DNA of 29,297 nucleotides from Andeanibacterium sp035497315. Lineage in GTDB: Bacteria; Pseudomonadota; Alphaproteobacteria; Sphingomonadales; Sphingomonadaceae. Position numbers and translations under genes: made by a program. The notes under the pieces were generated by a model, which saw only the letters and a list, made by a program, of their open reading frames with translations, was not told the DNA's origin and searched no databases. Every line of letters begins with the position of its first letter. Positions within the stretch are counted from its first letter, which is position 1. The DNA is taken from contig DATJDU010000016.1 of assembly GCA_035497315.1 (NCBI GenBank), forward strand, positions 1 to 29,297, written 5' to 3'. Below, one piece after another: positions 15,320 to 24,386 of this stretch.

Positions 15320-15736
15320 TTTCCCCGTTCACCTTGTCCCAGTATGCGGACTTATCAAACGACCCTAACCGTGAACCGTCCCTTACACGATCAGGGAATC
15401 GATCCATTGATGCTTACTTGACCTCGATAGGTTTTCCACAAGCCCATGACCAGATTCGAATTCAATCTAGAGCACGTGTTTTGCAGGAGTGTTGCAGTCT
15501 GTCCACAGCGCTCTTCTCCAATACGCCCCGGTTAAGCGCATATTCACGCCCGCGCTGCGCATTGGCGACCTCCAGGCAGGTGAGCGCACGGGCCTCGCAC
15601 GCACTTGCCGCGCACGGTGCGGCGGCTATAGAGGCTCGAGCGCAGGGGCAAGCCCGTACGGGGATTGCGCCGGCCTGGTGGAACAACGGGAACGACATTC
15701 GTGATGACGGTCAGCAGCGGGAACGGAATTTCTTCG
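15320..15736. other. 417-bp divergent intergenic region
   Basis: No convincing gene is present. The left half is AT-richer than its surroundings and should hold the promoter of the leftward barrel-like gene, but I find no clear box pair. It contains two GANTC sites (GAATC near 15395, GATTC near 15453), the sites methylated by CcrM in many alphaproteobacteria. The right half holds a possible promoter for the DUF3576 gene (15605-15632) and a perfect CCCGTACGGG palindrome at 15653-15662, lying inside a larger GCGCA/TGCGC inverted repeat that would form a leader hairpin. Confidence 0.6.
15605..15632 (+). promoter_or_regulatory. possible sigma-70 promoter of the DUF3576 gene
   Basis: TTGCCG (15605-15610) and TATAGA (15627-15632) are separated by 16 bp, matching four and five bases of the -35 and -10 consensus. 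The spacer carries an inverted repeat GCCGC-N7-GCGGC. The start would lie near 15639, about 100 bp upstream of the ATG at 15737. No experimental support. Confidence 0.45.
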
Positions 15737-16171
15737 ATGAAGCGCACAGGCCGGGTCCTGCTGGTCGGTGCGGTCCTGGCCGGCCTTGCGGCATGTGGTG
15801 GCGGCCGCGACAAGCGGCCCCAGGCGGATATTGCGTCGGCGCAGGTCACGTCGATTGGCGTCAATTCCTATCTCTGGCGCGCCACGCTTGAAACGCTGGC
15901 CTTCATGCCGCTGACCCAGGCCGACAGCGCCGGGGGCGTGGTGGTGACCGATTGGTACACCAATCCTGCCAATCCGAGTGAACGGATGAAGGTTTCGGTG
16001 ACGATTCTCGATCAGGACTTGCGGGCCGACGCGGTGCGTGTTGCCGCAAGCCGCCAGGTCCTTCAGGGCGGGACATGGGTCGAAGCGCCGGTGGAAGCCG
16101 CCACGGTCCAGAAGCTTGAGGACATCATCCTGACCAAGGCGCGCGACTTGCGCCGTTCGGCCATCGGCTGA
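15737..16171 (+). CDS. DUF3576 lipoprotein
   Basis: This 144-residue protein matches the DUF3576 family of alphaproteobacterial lipoproteins. MKRTGRVLLVGAVLAGLAAC is a lipoprotein signal with lipobox LAAC and lipidated Cys20. The mature domain contains VNSYLWRATLETLAFMPL and a block VVVTDWYTNP, then regular strands and a C-terminal helix. The function is unknown. I chose ATG 15737 because it puts the lipobox at the proper distance; an upstream ATG at 15704 in the same frame would add eleven residues. It lies 102 bp before leuS. The order DUF3576-leuS-lptE-holA is, to my knowledge, common in this class, which hints at a link with outer-membrane assembly, but this is inference. Confidence 0.88.
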   Translation: MKRTGRVLLVGAVLAGLAACGGGRDKRPQADIASAQVTSIGVNSYLWRATLETLAFMPLTQADSAGGVVVTDWYTNPANPSERMKVSVTILDQDLRADAVRVAASRQVLQGGTWVEAPVEAATVQKLEDIILTKARDLRRSAIG

Positions 16172-16273
16172 TCCTTTAAGCGGGGCGGCCGGGGCTCCAT
16201 ATCACGATTTCGCGCGCAAGATGCTTCGATCCGGGCGCTTCCAACTCGAGAATACAGCCTCTAGGGGCACATC

Positions 16274-18793
16274 ATGAACGAAACACGATTCGATCCGTCG
16301 CAGGCCGACGGGCGCTGGCAGCGCGCATGGGATGAGGCGCAGAGCTTCCGTGCCGACGACACTTCCACCAAGCCGCGCGCCTATGTGCTGGAGATGTTCC
16401 CCTATCCTTCGGGGCGTATCCATATCGGCCATGTCCGCAATTACACCATGGGTGACGTGCTGGCGCGCTACAAGGCGATGACCGGCCATGCGGTGCTACA
16501 TCCGATGGGGTGGGATGCCTTTGGCATGCCGGCGGAAAATGCGGCAATCGAACAGGGCGTCCATCCCGGTGCCTGGACCTATCAGAACATCGCCAACATG
16601 AAGGCCCAGCTTCAGCGGCTGGGCTTCGCGCTGGACTGGAGCCGGGAGGTTGCGACCTGCGATCCGTCCTATTACGGCCACGAACAGGCACTGTTCCTCG
16701 ATCTCTATGCGGGCGGCCTCGTCTATCGCAAGGAAAGCGCGGTCAATTGGGACCCGGTGGACCAGACCGTGCTGGCCAATGAACAGGTAATCGACGGGCG
16801 CGGTTGGCGTTCGGGTGCACTGGTAGAAAAGCGCAAGCTATCCCAGTGGTTCCTCAAGATCACCGATTTCGCACAGGAATTGCTCGATGGGCTGGCCGGG
16901 TTGGAACACTGGCCCGAGAAGGTGAAGCTGATGCAGGAAAACTGGATCGGCAAGAGCCAGGGCCTGCAATTCGCTTTCACCCTGTCCGATGGGGATAAGC
17001 TGGAGGTTTATACCACCCGGCCCGATACCATCTTTGGGGCAAGCTTTGTTGCCGTGGCGGCGGACCATCCGGTCGCGCAGAAGGTTGCCGCCGGAAATGC
17101 CGACGCGCAGGCTTTCATCGAAAAGTGCCGCGAAGGCGGGACCACCGCAGCCGAGCTGGAGACGGCCGAGAAACTGGGCTTCGATACCGGCATCACGGCG
17201 AAGCATCCCTTCACCGGCGCCGATTTGCCGCTCTATATCGCCAATTTCGTGCTGATGGATTACGGTACCGGCGCGATCATGGCCGTGCCGGGGCATGACC
17301 AGCGCGACTTCGATTTCGCCACCAAATACGGCCTGCCGATCACGCGTGTGGTCGCCGCCAGTGCCGCCGATGCTGACAAGCCCTTCGCCGGCGAGGCCGA
17401 GGCGGGCGACGGAGTTTGCGTCAATTCCGGTTTCCTTGACGGGATGAGCGTGGCCGACGCCAAGGCCGCCGTCATCGCCCGTGCCGAGGGAGAAAGCTGG
17501 GGCGAAGGAAAGACCGTGTGGCGCCTGCGCGACTGGGGCGTTTCGCGCCAGCGTTACTGGGGCACGCCGATCCCGTTCATTCACTGCCCCAGCTGCGGCG
17601 TGGTGCCGGTGCCGAAGGAGCAGCTGCCCGTCACTCTGCCGGAAGATGTCGACATGTCGATCCCCGGCAATCCGCTGGTGCGCCACCCGACATGGAAACA
17701 TGTCGATTGCCCGGCATGCGGTGGCAGCGCCGAGCGCGAGACCGACACGCTCGACACGTTTGTCGACAGTTCGTGGTATTTTCTGCGCTTCGCCAGCCAG
17801 CCTGCCGACCGCCCCTTCGATCCCGAGGAAGTCGCGCGCTGGATGCCGGTGCAGCAATATATTGGCGGGATCGAGCATGCGATCCTCCACCTGCTCTATG
17901 CCCGTTTCTGGACCCGCGCGCTGAAAGCCATCGGCAAGCTCGACGTGGCCGAGCCGTTCGCCCAGCTGTTCACACAGGGCATGGTGACTCACGAGACCTA
18001 TTCGCGTGACGAAGACGGCCGCCCCGTCTATTTCAGCCCCGGCGAAGTGGAGCGCGGCGCGGATGGCGCGGTGCTGAAGGACGATGGCAAGCCGGTGGAG
18101 ATCGGCCGCGTCATCAAGATGTCCAAGTCGAAGAAAAACGTCGTCGACCCGGATGAAATCGTCGCGAAATATGGCGCCGATGCCGTGCGCTGGTTCATGC
18201 TGTCCGACAGCCCGCCCGAGCGCGACCTGCCCTGGTCCGAGGCCGGGATCGAAGGCTGCTGGCGCTTCGTCCAGCGCCTGTGGCGCCTGTTCGGCCAGTA
18301 TGATGCTGCCGCCATGGGCGAAGACAAGGCGCTGGATCGCAAGGTTCACCAGATCGTCGCCGCCGTGGCCGACGACATCGAGGCGCTGAGCTTCAACAAG
18401 GCCGTCGCCCGCATCTATGAACTGACCAGTGCGGCCGAAAAGGCTGCGCCTTCGGCCAGCCGTTCAAATGCGATTCGCGCCGTGCTGCTGCTCGCTTCGC
18501 CCATGATGCCGCATCTGGCTGAGGAAGGCTGGGCAGCCATCGGTGAAACCGGGCTGGTGGCAGAAGCTGACTGGCCCGAGGTCGACCCGGCGCTGCTGGT
18601 GGAAGATGAAGTTACCGTAGCCATCCAGGTGAAGGGCAAGCTGCGTGATACGCTGACTGTCGCCAAGGGGACGTCGAAGGAAGAGCTGGAGGCGCTTGCC
18701 CTCGCTTCAGAGAAGGTGCAGCGTGCACTGGATGGAGCGGAAGTGCGCAAGGTGATCGTGGTGCCCGACAGGCTGGTCAATCTCGTCGTATGA
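16274..18793 (+). CDS. leuS: leucyl-tRNA synthetase
   Basis: This 839-residue class I aminoacyl-tRNA synthetase charges tRNA-Leu with leucine in the cytoplasm. The ATP-binding HIGH motif is at residues 50-53 (PSGRIHIGHVRNY) and KMSKS at 615-619 (VIKMSKSKKNVVDP). The N-terminal block HPMGWDAFGMPAENAA, the editing-domain region with TTRPDTIFGASF and DQRDFDFA, and two CxxC pairs (CPSCG and CPACG, a zinc-binding insert) are present. Length is normal for bacterial LeuRS. GGGG lies about 8 nt before ATG 16274. Its stop overlaps the lptE start by 4 bp (ATGA), so leuS, lptE and holA form one translationally coupled operon. Confidence 0.98.
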   Translation: MNETRFDPSQADGRWQRAWDEAQSFRADDTSTKPRAYVLEMFPYPSGRIHIGHVRNYTMGDVLARYKAMTGHAVLHPMGWDAFGMPAENAAIEQGVHPGAWTYQNIANMKAQLQRLGFALDWSREVATCDPSYYGHEQALFLDLYAGGLVYRKESAVNWDPVDQTVLANEQVIDGRGWRSGALVEKRKLSQWFLKITDFAQELLDGLAGLEHWPEKVKLMQENWIGKSQGLQFAFTLSDGDKLEVYTTRPDTIFGASFVAVAADHPVAQKVAAGNADAQAFIEKCREGGTTAAELETAEKLGFDTGITAKHPFTGADLPLYIANFVLMDYGTGAIMAVPGHDQRDFDFATKYGLPITRVVAASAADADKPFAGEAEAGDGVCVNSGFLDGMSVADAKAAVIARAEGESWGEGKTVWRLRDWGVSRQRYWGTPIPFIHCPSCGVVPVPKEQLPVTLPEDVDMSIPGNPLVRHPTWKHVDCPACGGSAERETDTLDTFVDSSWYFLRFASQPADRPFDPEEVARWMPVQQYIGGIEHAILHLLYARFWTRALKAIGKLDVAEPFAQLFTQGMVTHETYSRDEDGRPVYFSPGEVERGADGAVLKDDGKPVEIGRVIKMSKSKKNVVDPDEIVAKYGADAVRWFMLSDSPPERDLPWSEAGIEGCWRFVQRLWRLFGQYDAAAMGEDKALDRKVHQIVAAVADDIEALSFNKAVARIYELTSAAEKAAPSASRSNAIRAVLLLASPMMPHLAEEGWAAIGETGLVAEADWPEVDPALLVEDEVTVAIQVKGKLRDTLTVAKGTSKEELEALALASEKVQRALDGAEVRKVIVVPDRLVNLVV

Positions 18794-19287
18794 GGGGTGC
18801 AGGCGCCCTTCTTGCCCTGGTGCTTGCTGCGCCTGCACTTGCTTCCTGCGGGCTGCAGCCGATGTATGCCAGGGGCGGTAATGGCGAAGTCGCCCGTTCG
18901 CTCGCATCGGTGGATATTCCCGCGATAGAGGGGCAGGCAGGCTGGCTGGTGCGCAATGCATTGCAGGAGCGGCTGGGCGATCCCGACGGTTCGGCGCGCT
19001 ACCGGCTCGACATCAGGCTGGACGACAAGCTGGAGGGCCTGGGTCTGCTTACCGATGATACGATCGGTCGCGAACGCCGAACCTTGCGCGCGCGCTATCA
19101 GCTTGTCGATACTGCGACAGGAGAAGTGCTGCTGGATGCCAGTGACGGGTCCGATGCTGGCATCGACGTAGTCAGTTCCGAATATGCGACCATCGCGGCC
19201 GAGCAGTCCGCACTTGAGAATCTTGCTCGCGATGTGGCCGATCGGATCGTTACCCGTCTCGCGCTGACCCTGCGCAAAGAATCGTGA
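18790..19287 (+). CDS. lptE: LPS assembly lipoprotein LptE
   Basis: This 165-residue lipoprotein is LptE, the plug and chaperone of LptD in the outer-membrane LPS translocon. The N-terminus MRGAGALLALVLAAPALASC carries a lipobox (LASC, Cys20) followed by GLQPMY, the usual GLxPLY-like start of mature LptE. The rest shows the expected alternating strands (YRLDIRLDD, RRTLRARYQLVDTATGEVLLDAS) and a C-terminal helix ending in RIVTRLALTLRKES. It overlaps leuS by 4 bp and holA by 4 bp. The position between leuS and holA supports the call, since this order is widely conserved in proteobacteria. Confidence 0.93.
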   Translation: MRGAGALLALVLAAPALASCGLQPMYARGGNGEVARSLASVDIPAIEGQAGWLVRNALQERLGDPDGSARYRLDIRLDDKLEGLGLLTDDTIGRERRTLRARYQLVDTATGEVLLDASDGSDAGIDVVSSEYATIAAEQSALENLARDVADRIVTRLALTLRKES

Positions 19288-20327
19288 AGGCTACTCAGCG
19301 GGACTTCGCCAACGTCGCGCCCAAGGCCGCCGCTGCTTGCAAGGTCTTCTTTTTCTGCGGACAGGACGAAGCCGGTGCCTCCGCGGCAGCCGAGCGGATC
19401 GTTTCGCTGCTCGAAAATCCGGGCGAGCGCGTGGAAATGCAGGGCAGTGACCTGCGCAAGGATCCGGTCCTGCTGGGCGATGAGGCGCGTTCCACCTCGC
19501 TATTCGGCGATACACGCCACATCATGGTGCGCGCTAGCGGCGACGAAGTGCATGATGCGCTCGATATCCTGTTCAAGGCGATCGACGCGAAGGAGGGCGA
19601 GCCTTGCCCTGTGCTGGTGGTAGCGACATCGGCCACCGACAAATCCCGCACGGCAAAGCTGCTGGAAAAACGCGGCGATGCGCTGCTTGCGATGTTCTAT
19701 CCGCCCGATCTCGCGCAGGTGACGCAATCGGTGCGCACCATGGCGAGTGTGGCAGGTTTGCGGCTGTCGGGCGATCTGGCGGAGCGGATCGCGCGCGCTT
19801 CCGGCCTCGATGTGCGATTGGCGCAATCTGAAGTCGCCAAGCTTGCCCTCTATCTCGATGCCAGCCCTATCGAACCGAAGGACGCTCAGGTCGAAGCGTT
19901 CGATGTGATCGGAGCGAAGACAGAGGAAGACGGGTTCATGCCGCTGGTAAACGCCGTGCTCTCAGGAGAGACCGGTAAGCTGGCGGGCGAATTGCGGCGG
20001 ATGCGTGAGACTTCGATGAACCCGGTGGGGCTGTTGCTGGCACTGGAACGGCGCGCGGCGCAGCTTGCGGCACTTGCGGCCAAGCTCGGTCCGCGTGGGG
20101 ACGTCAACGGCCTGCTGGAGGGGGAGAGGCGCGCTCGGCGGATATTCTGGCGCGACGAGCGCGATCTCTCTGTGCAACTCAGGCGTTGGCGAGGACGGAA
20201 GCTGGATCGCCTGGTGGCCCGGCTTATGGAATTGCATCGCGCACTTTTGGCAAACAACCAGTCCGCTGAGTTGTTGCTGTCGCAAGGCCTCGCGGAAATT
20301 GCACGGGCCGCCGCGCCGAAGCGGTGA
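19284..20327 (+). CDS. holA: DNA polymerase III subunit delta
   Basis: This 347-residue protein is the delta subunit of the clamp loader, which opens the sliding clamp for loading onto DNA. It shows the family's degenerate AAA+ layout: VFFFCGQDEAGASAAAERIV at the N-terminus, a central ALDILFKAIDAKEGEPCPVLVV and a conserved FYPPDLAQV region, then the helical collar domain with VLSGETGKLAGELRRMRETSMNP and a C-terminal NNQSAELLLSQGLAEIAR. No Walker A, as expected for delta. The start is a GTG (19284) overlapping the lptE stop as GTGA; no ATG gives a full-length family N-terminus. It ends the leuS-lptE-holA operon; no intrinsic terminator is visible downstream. Confidence 0.94.
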   Translation: MKATQRDFANVAPKAAAACKVFFFCGQDEAGASAAAERIVSLLENPGERVEMQGSDLRKDPVLLGDEARSTSLFGDTRHIMVRASGDEVHDALDILFKAIDAKEGEPCPVLVVATSATDKSRTAKLLEKRGDALLAMFYPPDLAQVTQSVRTMASVAGLRLSGDLAERIARASGLDVRLAQSEVAKLALYLDASPIEPKDAQVEAFDVIGAKTEEDGFMPLVNAVLSGETGKLAGELRRMRETSMNPVGLLLALERRAAQLAALAAKLGPRGDVNGLLEGERRARRIFWRDERDLSVQLRRWRGRKLDRLVARLMELHRALLANNQSAELLLSQGLAEIARAAAPKR

Positions 20328-20531
20328 GCGCAAAGATCAAATTAACCTTCAAGAACGTCGGTTTTCTGTGCTTTTTCCTGCCAGTTCCGTGATTGTATGG
20401 CCAGGTTACGATAACCATCCTTGTGCTGCAGGTGCGAGAAAACGGTTGGCCTGATCGCTTTCAATGGGCTAAAAAGCTGCTGGCTGGCATGGTGCGGTCG
20501 GGTGAGCGCCGCGCCTGATGAGGGAACGGGA

Positions 20532-20936
20532 ATGATGAGCAAGTTCAAGGCTGGCTTGGCGGTTTGCGCTGCATGTGCGGTGATCTCGGCTGGCCCTGCT
20601 TACGCTGCCGGGGCGACTCGGTCGGCCCAGGCTCTTCCGCTGATGGCTGCGAGCGTCGGTTCTGTGCCTTATTCTCAGGGCATCGAGAATGAATGGCGCT
20701 GCGTTCCGGTGACGGACGAGGCTCTCAAGCTGAAGAAGAAGAACGTGCAGGTCGATACTACGGGTCGAGTGGTGCTTAGCCCGAAAGGCCTGCCCTATCG
20801 CTGCAAAACGCCTGCTGGCGCTTACAAGCTGGGTGCCAGCAATCGTTTCCCCTTCGAGATTGTGCTTGGTCTGCTGGGCGTGGGCGGTGTGCTGATTGCA
20901 CTTGCTGGCGGCAGCGGGAGCGACAGTCCCGGTTGA
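20532..20936 (+). CDS. small secreted protein of unknown function, C-terminal membrane segment, ending SDSPG
   Basis: This 134-residue protein is not one I can name. It has a clear signal peptide (about residues 1-26, cut near AYAAG), a mature domain with two cysteines (Cys57 and Cys91) that could form a disulfide around a Lys-rich KLKKKNVQVD stretch, and a C-terminal hydrophobic, glycine-rich helix (about 108-126, PFEIVLGLLGVGGVLIALAG) followed by GSGSDSPG. AGGG at 20521-20524 precedes two consecutive ATGs (20532, 20535), either of which could start it. It stands alone between holA and the polysaccharide export genes, 359 bp ahead of the latter. I infer an envelope location; a link with polysaccharide export is only suggested by position. 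Confidence 0.8.
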   Translation: MMSKFKAGLAVCAACAVISAGPAYAAGATRSAQALPLMAASVGSVPYSQGIENEWRCVPVTDEALKLKKKNVQVDTTGRVVLSPKGLPYRCKTPAGAYKLGASNRFPFEIVLGLLGVGGVLIALAGGSGSDSPG

Positions 20937-21295
20937 GGCATTGGGTTTGTGCTGAGGCTGGCAAGGATGTTTTGTCTGATCTCTAGACTGCCTCAAGCAT
21001 GCGATGCTGGCTGAATCAGGGCGTGAGGAAGGCCGCGTGGCAGTATTTGCCGGATTTCCGGAGATTGTGTCATCCGCAGGCGCCGCAACCGGTTGGCCAG
21101 GGCCTCTTTCCGATTTTGCCATTTTCAGAAGCGCAAACTTAACGTCTTTGGTGGCATCATTGTCGCCGGACCATCCGAAACAATCCGCACTATGGGGTCC
21201 GCGCGTCGGCATGACTGCGTATCTGTCCGGGGTGCAGGATGATCGATCAAGGCCGGGGAGCTGTATTTCTCCCGGGCGTGTCTGAAGGGGATACA
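20937..21295 (+). other. 359-bp intergenic region with a weak promoter candidate for the export genes
   Basis: No convincing gene is seen. A possible sigma-70 pair lies at 21116-21144: TTGCCA, a 17-bp spacer, then TTAACG. It would start transcription about 145 bp before the GTG of the export lipoprotein gene. A 93-codon plus-strand frame across this stretch lacks a ribosome-binding site and resembles no protein. The end of the region carries the strong AAGGGG site (21285-21290) that fixes the start of the next gene. Confidence 0.5.
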
Positions 21296-21991
21296 GTGCG
21301 AATAGCCCAGCCTTTCAGCCTAGTGCGGCTTGCACCTTTTGCGCTGCTGGCGGCATGCCAGCCTCAGCTCCATCCAGATGTTCCTTCCGGGCCAGCGGCT
21401 TATGACGTGCTATCTGCCGCCAGTGCGGAACAGAATGGCGCTTATTTGCTCCATTCAGGCGATGTGGTCACGATCAACGTCTTCCAGGAGCCCGATCTGA
21501 CCCAGGAGGAAGTCGCAATTGACGGTTCCGGCAATCTGTATTTGCCGCTGATCGGCGCAATTCGGGCCGAGGGGCGCAGCCAGGCGGAGCTTTCGCAGGA
21601 GATTGAGCGGGCCTATGCCGAGGGCTATCTTCGCAATCCGCGTGTGGTCGTGGTGGTCAAGCAGGCGCTTTCGGCCACCATTTCTGTGGAAGGCGATGTT
21701 GTGCAGCCGGGCGTTTACGCGATCCAGCCGGGGGCAACCCTGCTCACCGCGATGGCGTTGGCCCGTAGCCCCACGCGCACAGCGAAAATGGACGAAGTGC
21801 TGGTGTTCCGTATGGTCAACGGGCAGCGCATGGGCGCGCGCTTCGACCTGACCGACATCCGGTCCGGCACTACGCCCGATCCGCAGATTCTGCCCGGAGA
21901 CGTCGTTGTCGTGGGCTTCTCGACGGTGCGTGGCGTGTGGCGTGACATTCTGGAGGCGGCGCCTCTGTTCAACATCTTCACGCGGTTCTGA
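21296..21991 (+). CDS. polysaccharide export lipoprotein (Wza/OPX type)
   Basis: This 231-residue protein belongs to the outer-membrane polysaccharide export (OPX) family. It starts with GTG 21296, chosen because AAGGGG sits 5 nt upstream and because this start gives a lipoprotein signal ending LLAAC (Cys21); an ATG at 21239 would bury that signal 19 residues in. The Poly_export domain (YLLHSGDVVTINVFQEPDL to RNPRVVVVV) is followed by an SLBB-type domain (ISVEGDVVQPGVYAIQPGATL) and a conserved QILPGDVVVVG. It is shorter than E. coli Wza (about 380) and has only one SLBB repeat and a short C-terminal segment ending in FNIFTRF. It lies 43 bp before the wzc-like gene and should work with it to export a surface polysaccharide. 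Confidence 0.92.
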   Translation: MRIAQPFSLVRLAPFALLAACQPQLHPDVPSGPAAYDVLSAASAEQNGAYLLHSGDVVTINVFQEPDLTQEEVAIDGSGNLYLPLIGAIRAEGRSQAELSQEIERAYAEGYLRNPRVVVVVKQALSATISVEGDVVQPGVYAIQPGATLLTAMALARSPTRTAKMDEVLVFRMVNGQRMGARFDLTDIRSGTTPDPQILPGDVVVVGFSTVRGVWRDILEAAPLFNIFTRF

Positions 21992-22034
21992 TGACCGTGG
22001 GGTTCAGCGATCCGATGGACGCAAGGAGCAGCAA

Positions 22035-24248
22035 GTGAACCTGTCCACGCTGGAAAAACATGAGCCTGCCTATGACGCACAGCAGCCTTATGGGCTGCCG
22101 ATGGGTGTCTATGGCCCAGGCGCGATCGGTGAACTTGTACGCTATGTGCTTTCGCTCATCCGCCGTAATCGGTGGCTGATTGCGGCAATCATCGGGTTGG
22201 CACTGGCTGCATCCATTGCGGCTACCATGATCGATACGCCGCGCTACACCGCCTCGGCCAGCGTGCAGATCAACGACCAGAGCGAGCAGGTTCTGGGCGA
22301 GGAGCTCGATGCGCAGACCGAAGTGAACAAGGCTTCCGATGTCGAACGTTTCCTCAATACGCAGATCGAAATCCTGCGTAGTCGGGGGCTCGCGCAGCGT
22401 GTGGCCCGGCGGCTGGACCTGACCGGCAACGAGCGGTTCTTTGCCGCGATGGGACTGCCGTTGCCCGACAAGGATATGTCTCAAGCTGCTCAGCGGGATC
22501 AGCTGATCGACCTGCTGCAATCCAATATGGATACGAATTTGCCGCGTAACAGCCGCATCGTGACGATCAGCTTTTCCAGCACTGATCCCGCCTTGTCGGC
22601 CTCGATTGTCAACACTTTCGCGGATGAGTTTATCCAGTCCAATCTCCAGCGGAGGTTCGACAGTTCCGCTTATGCGCGCACTTTTATCGGTGAACAGCTT
22701 GACGAAGCCCGGGCACGGCTCGAAACCTCGGAGCGTGAGCTGAACGCTTATGCGCGCAGTGCTGGGCTGATTCGGATGCGCGATACGACGTCCGATGGTC
22801 AGGGTTCCGATGGCGGATCAGGCAGCGTTACCAGCTCCAGCCTCATGCAGATCAACCAGGCTGCCAACAGCGCCAAGGCTGAGCGCATCGCGGCGGAAGG
22901 GCGCTGGCGTACGGAACAGTCGACCCCGCTTTTTGCGTCCCAGGCGGTCCTGTCCAATCCCACCGTGCAGAATCTTATGACCCGCCGCGCGGAGCTGGAG
23001 GCCGAGCTGAAAAAGAACCGGCAGCGTTATCTGGACGATCATCCCACGGTGCTTCAGGGCGAGGCGGAACTCGCCACTGTGAACCAGCAGCTCACCCAGG
23101 TGGCCGCGAATGTGCGCGATTCGATCCGTGCCCAATACACGGCAGCACAGGCAGCGGAAACGCGGCTCAGCTCGCAGGTGGAGCAACTCCAGGGCGCAAC
23201 TCTGGCGGAGCAGGATCGCGCTGTGCGCTACAATACTCTCGCGCGTGAGGCGGATACAAACCGCTCGCTCTATGACGGGCTGCTGCAGCGTTTCCGCGAA
23301 CTCAATGCCGCCGCCGGTATTGCGAACAGCAACCTCGCGATTATTGACCGGGCCGATCCACCGCTGGATCCTTCCTCGCCCAGCCTCATCAAGAACCTTG
23401 CCATTGCGCTGACGCTAAGCCTTGTGCTGGCAGCGATCGTGGTATTCCTGCGCGACCAGCTCGATGATGCGATCCGCATCCCCGAGGACGTGGAGGAGAA
23501 GGTCCATCTTCCACTGCTGGGCATCATTCCCGATGCGGGCGATTCGTCGCCGGCGGAAGAACTGGCCAACCCCAAATCGGCAATAGCCGAAGCCTATGGT
23601 TCGTTGCGTGGCGCGCTGCTCTACTCCACGCGTCAGGGTCTGCCGCGCCTGATGCTCGTCACCAGCGCGCAACCGACCGAGGGCAAGAGCACGACCGCCT
23701 TCGCAATCGCCTCAGGCTTTGCGCGGATGGGCCGCAGAGTTTTGCTGATTGATGCCGACATGCGCCGCCCTTCGGTGCATGGACGCATTGGGCATGATAA
23801 TCGCCGGGGCCTTTCCAGCCTGTTGGTCTCGCAAGAGACAGCCGCCAGCGCTGTGGTGGAGACGGCTATCCCCGGCTTCTTCGTCCTGCCGTCTGGTCCC
23901 ATTCCGCCCAGCCCCACCGAGCTGCTCACCTCACCGCGTATGGCAGGATTGCTGGAGGAGTATCTCGGTCAATACGATGTTGTCATGTGTGACAGCCCGC
24001 CAGTGCTCGGCCTTGCCGATGCGCCGGCTCTTTCGGCGCTGGCGGATGGTGTAGTGTTCGTGATCGAGGCCGATCGCGGTCGCCGCGGTGCGCTTAAGAC
24101 CGCGCTCAAGCGTCTCCGTGCGGTCAATGCCGTGCTGCTGGGCGCAGTGCTCACCAAGTTTGACCCCGACAAGTCGGGCAATCGCTACTCCGAATATTAC
24201 GGTTATTCCTATTACCGTTATGAAGCGGGTGACGAAGCTAAGGGCTGA
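22035..24248 (+). CDS. polysaccharide co-polymerase with tyrosine autokinase domain (Wzc type)
   Basis: This 737-residue inner-membrane protein combines a chain-length (Wzz) domain with a bacterial tyrosine kinase. Transmembrane helix 1 is at about 48-66 and helix 2 at about 455-475, enclosing a large periplasmic coiled-coil region. The cytoplasmic kinase has Walker A with GKST (Gly550-Lys551-Ser552), Walker A' LLIDADMRRP (Asp573, Asp575) and Walker B VVMCDSPP (Asp653). The last 20 residues hold seven tyrosines (YSEYYGYSYYRYEAGDEAKG), the autophosphorylation cluster. It starts at GTG 22035, with AAGGAG 6 nt upstream; the frame is open to 21906 but that overlaps the export lipoprotein gene. 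With that lipoprotein it should control length and export of a polysaccharide; glycosyltransferase, flippase and polymerase genes are absent from the window. Confidence 0.95.
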   Translation: MNLSTLEKHEPAYDAQQPYGLPMGVYGPGAIGELVRYVLSLIRRNRWLIAAIIGLALAASIAATMIDTPRYTASASVQINDQSEQVLGEELDAQTEVNKASDVERFLNTQIEILRSRGLAQRVARRLDLTGNERFFAAMGLPLPDKDMSQAAQRDQLIDLLQSNMDTNLPRNSRIVTISFSSTDPALSASIVNTFADEFIQSNLQRRFDSSAYARTFIGEQLDEARARLETSERELNAYARSAGLIRMRDTTSDGQGSDGGSGSVTSSSLMQINQAANSAKAERIAAEGRWRTEQSTPLFASQAVLSNPTVQNLMTRRAELEAELKKNRQRYLDDHPTVLQGEAELATVNQQLTQVAANVRDSIRAQYTAAQAAETRLSSQVEQLQGATLAEQDRAVRYNTLAREADTNRSLYDGLLQRFRELNAAAGIANSNLAIIDRADPPLDPSSPSLIKNLAIALTLSLVLAAIVVFLRDQLDDAIRIPEDVEEKVHLPLLGIIPDAGDSSPAEELANPKSAIAEAYGSLRGALLYSTRQGLPRLMLVTSAQPTEGKSTTAFAIASGFARMGRRVLLIDADMRRPSVHGRIGHDNRRGLSSLLVSQETAASAVVETAIPGFFVLPSGPIPPSPTELLTSPRMAGLLEEYLGQYDVVMCDSPPVLGLADAPALSALADGVVFVIEADRGRRGALKTALKRLRAVNAVLLGAVLTKFDPDKSGNRYSEYYGYSYYRYEAGDEAKG

Positions 24249-24386
24249 TTGGCGCGGGCGTGAGCCCTAATATGCGAAACTTCGGTACTGGACCGATTGG
24301 AATGCGCCGGGCTGCCGATCTGTGACGGCTGATAATATCGCCTAACAGAAGCGGCAAACAAGTGTCCCCCTTCGGCTCTTGACCCC

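Noticed and set aside
14414..15421. 335-codon rightward frame opposite the barrel-like gene
   Set aside because: The leftward gene has a signal peptide, ribosome-binding site, barrel-like end and a directly following terminator; the rightward frame has none of these and runs through that terminator.
15464..15483. CTAGAGCA sequence resembling the start of the palindromic element at 26266
   Set aside because: Only the first few bases match, and there is no matching inverted arm nearby.
21004..21285. 93-codon frame before the polysaccharide export gene
   Set aside because: No ribosome-binding site, no recognisable protein features and AT-richer non-coding composition; it occupies the promoter region.
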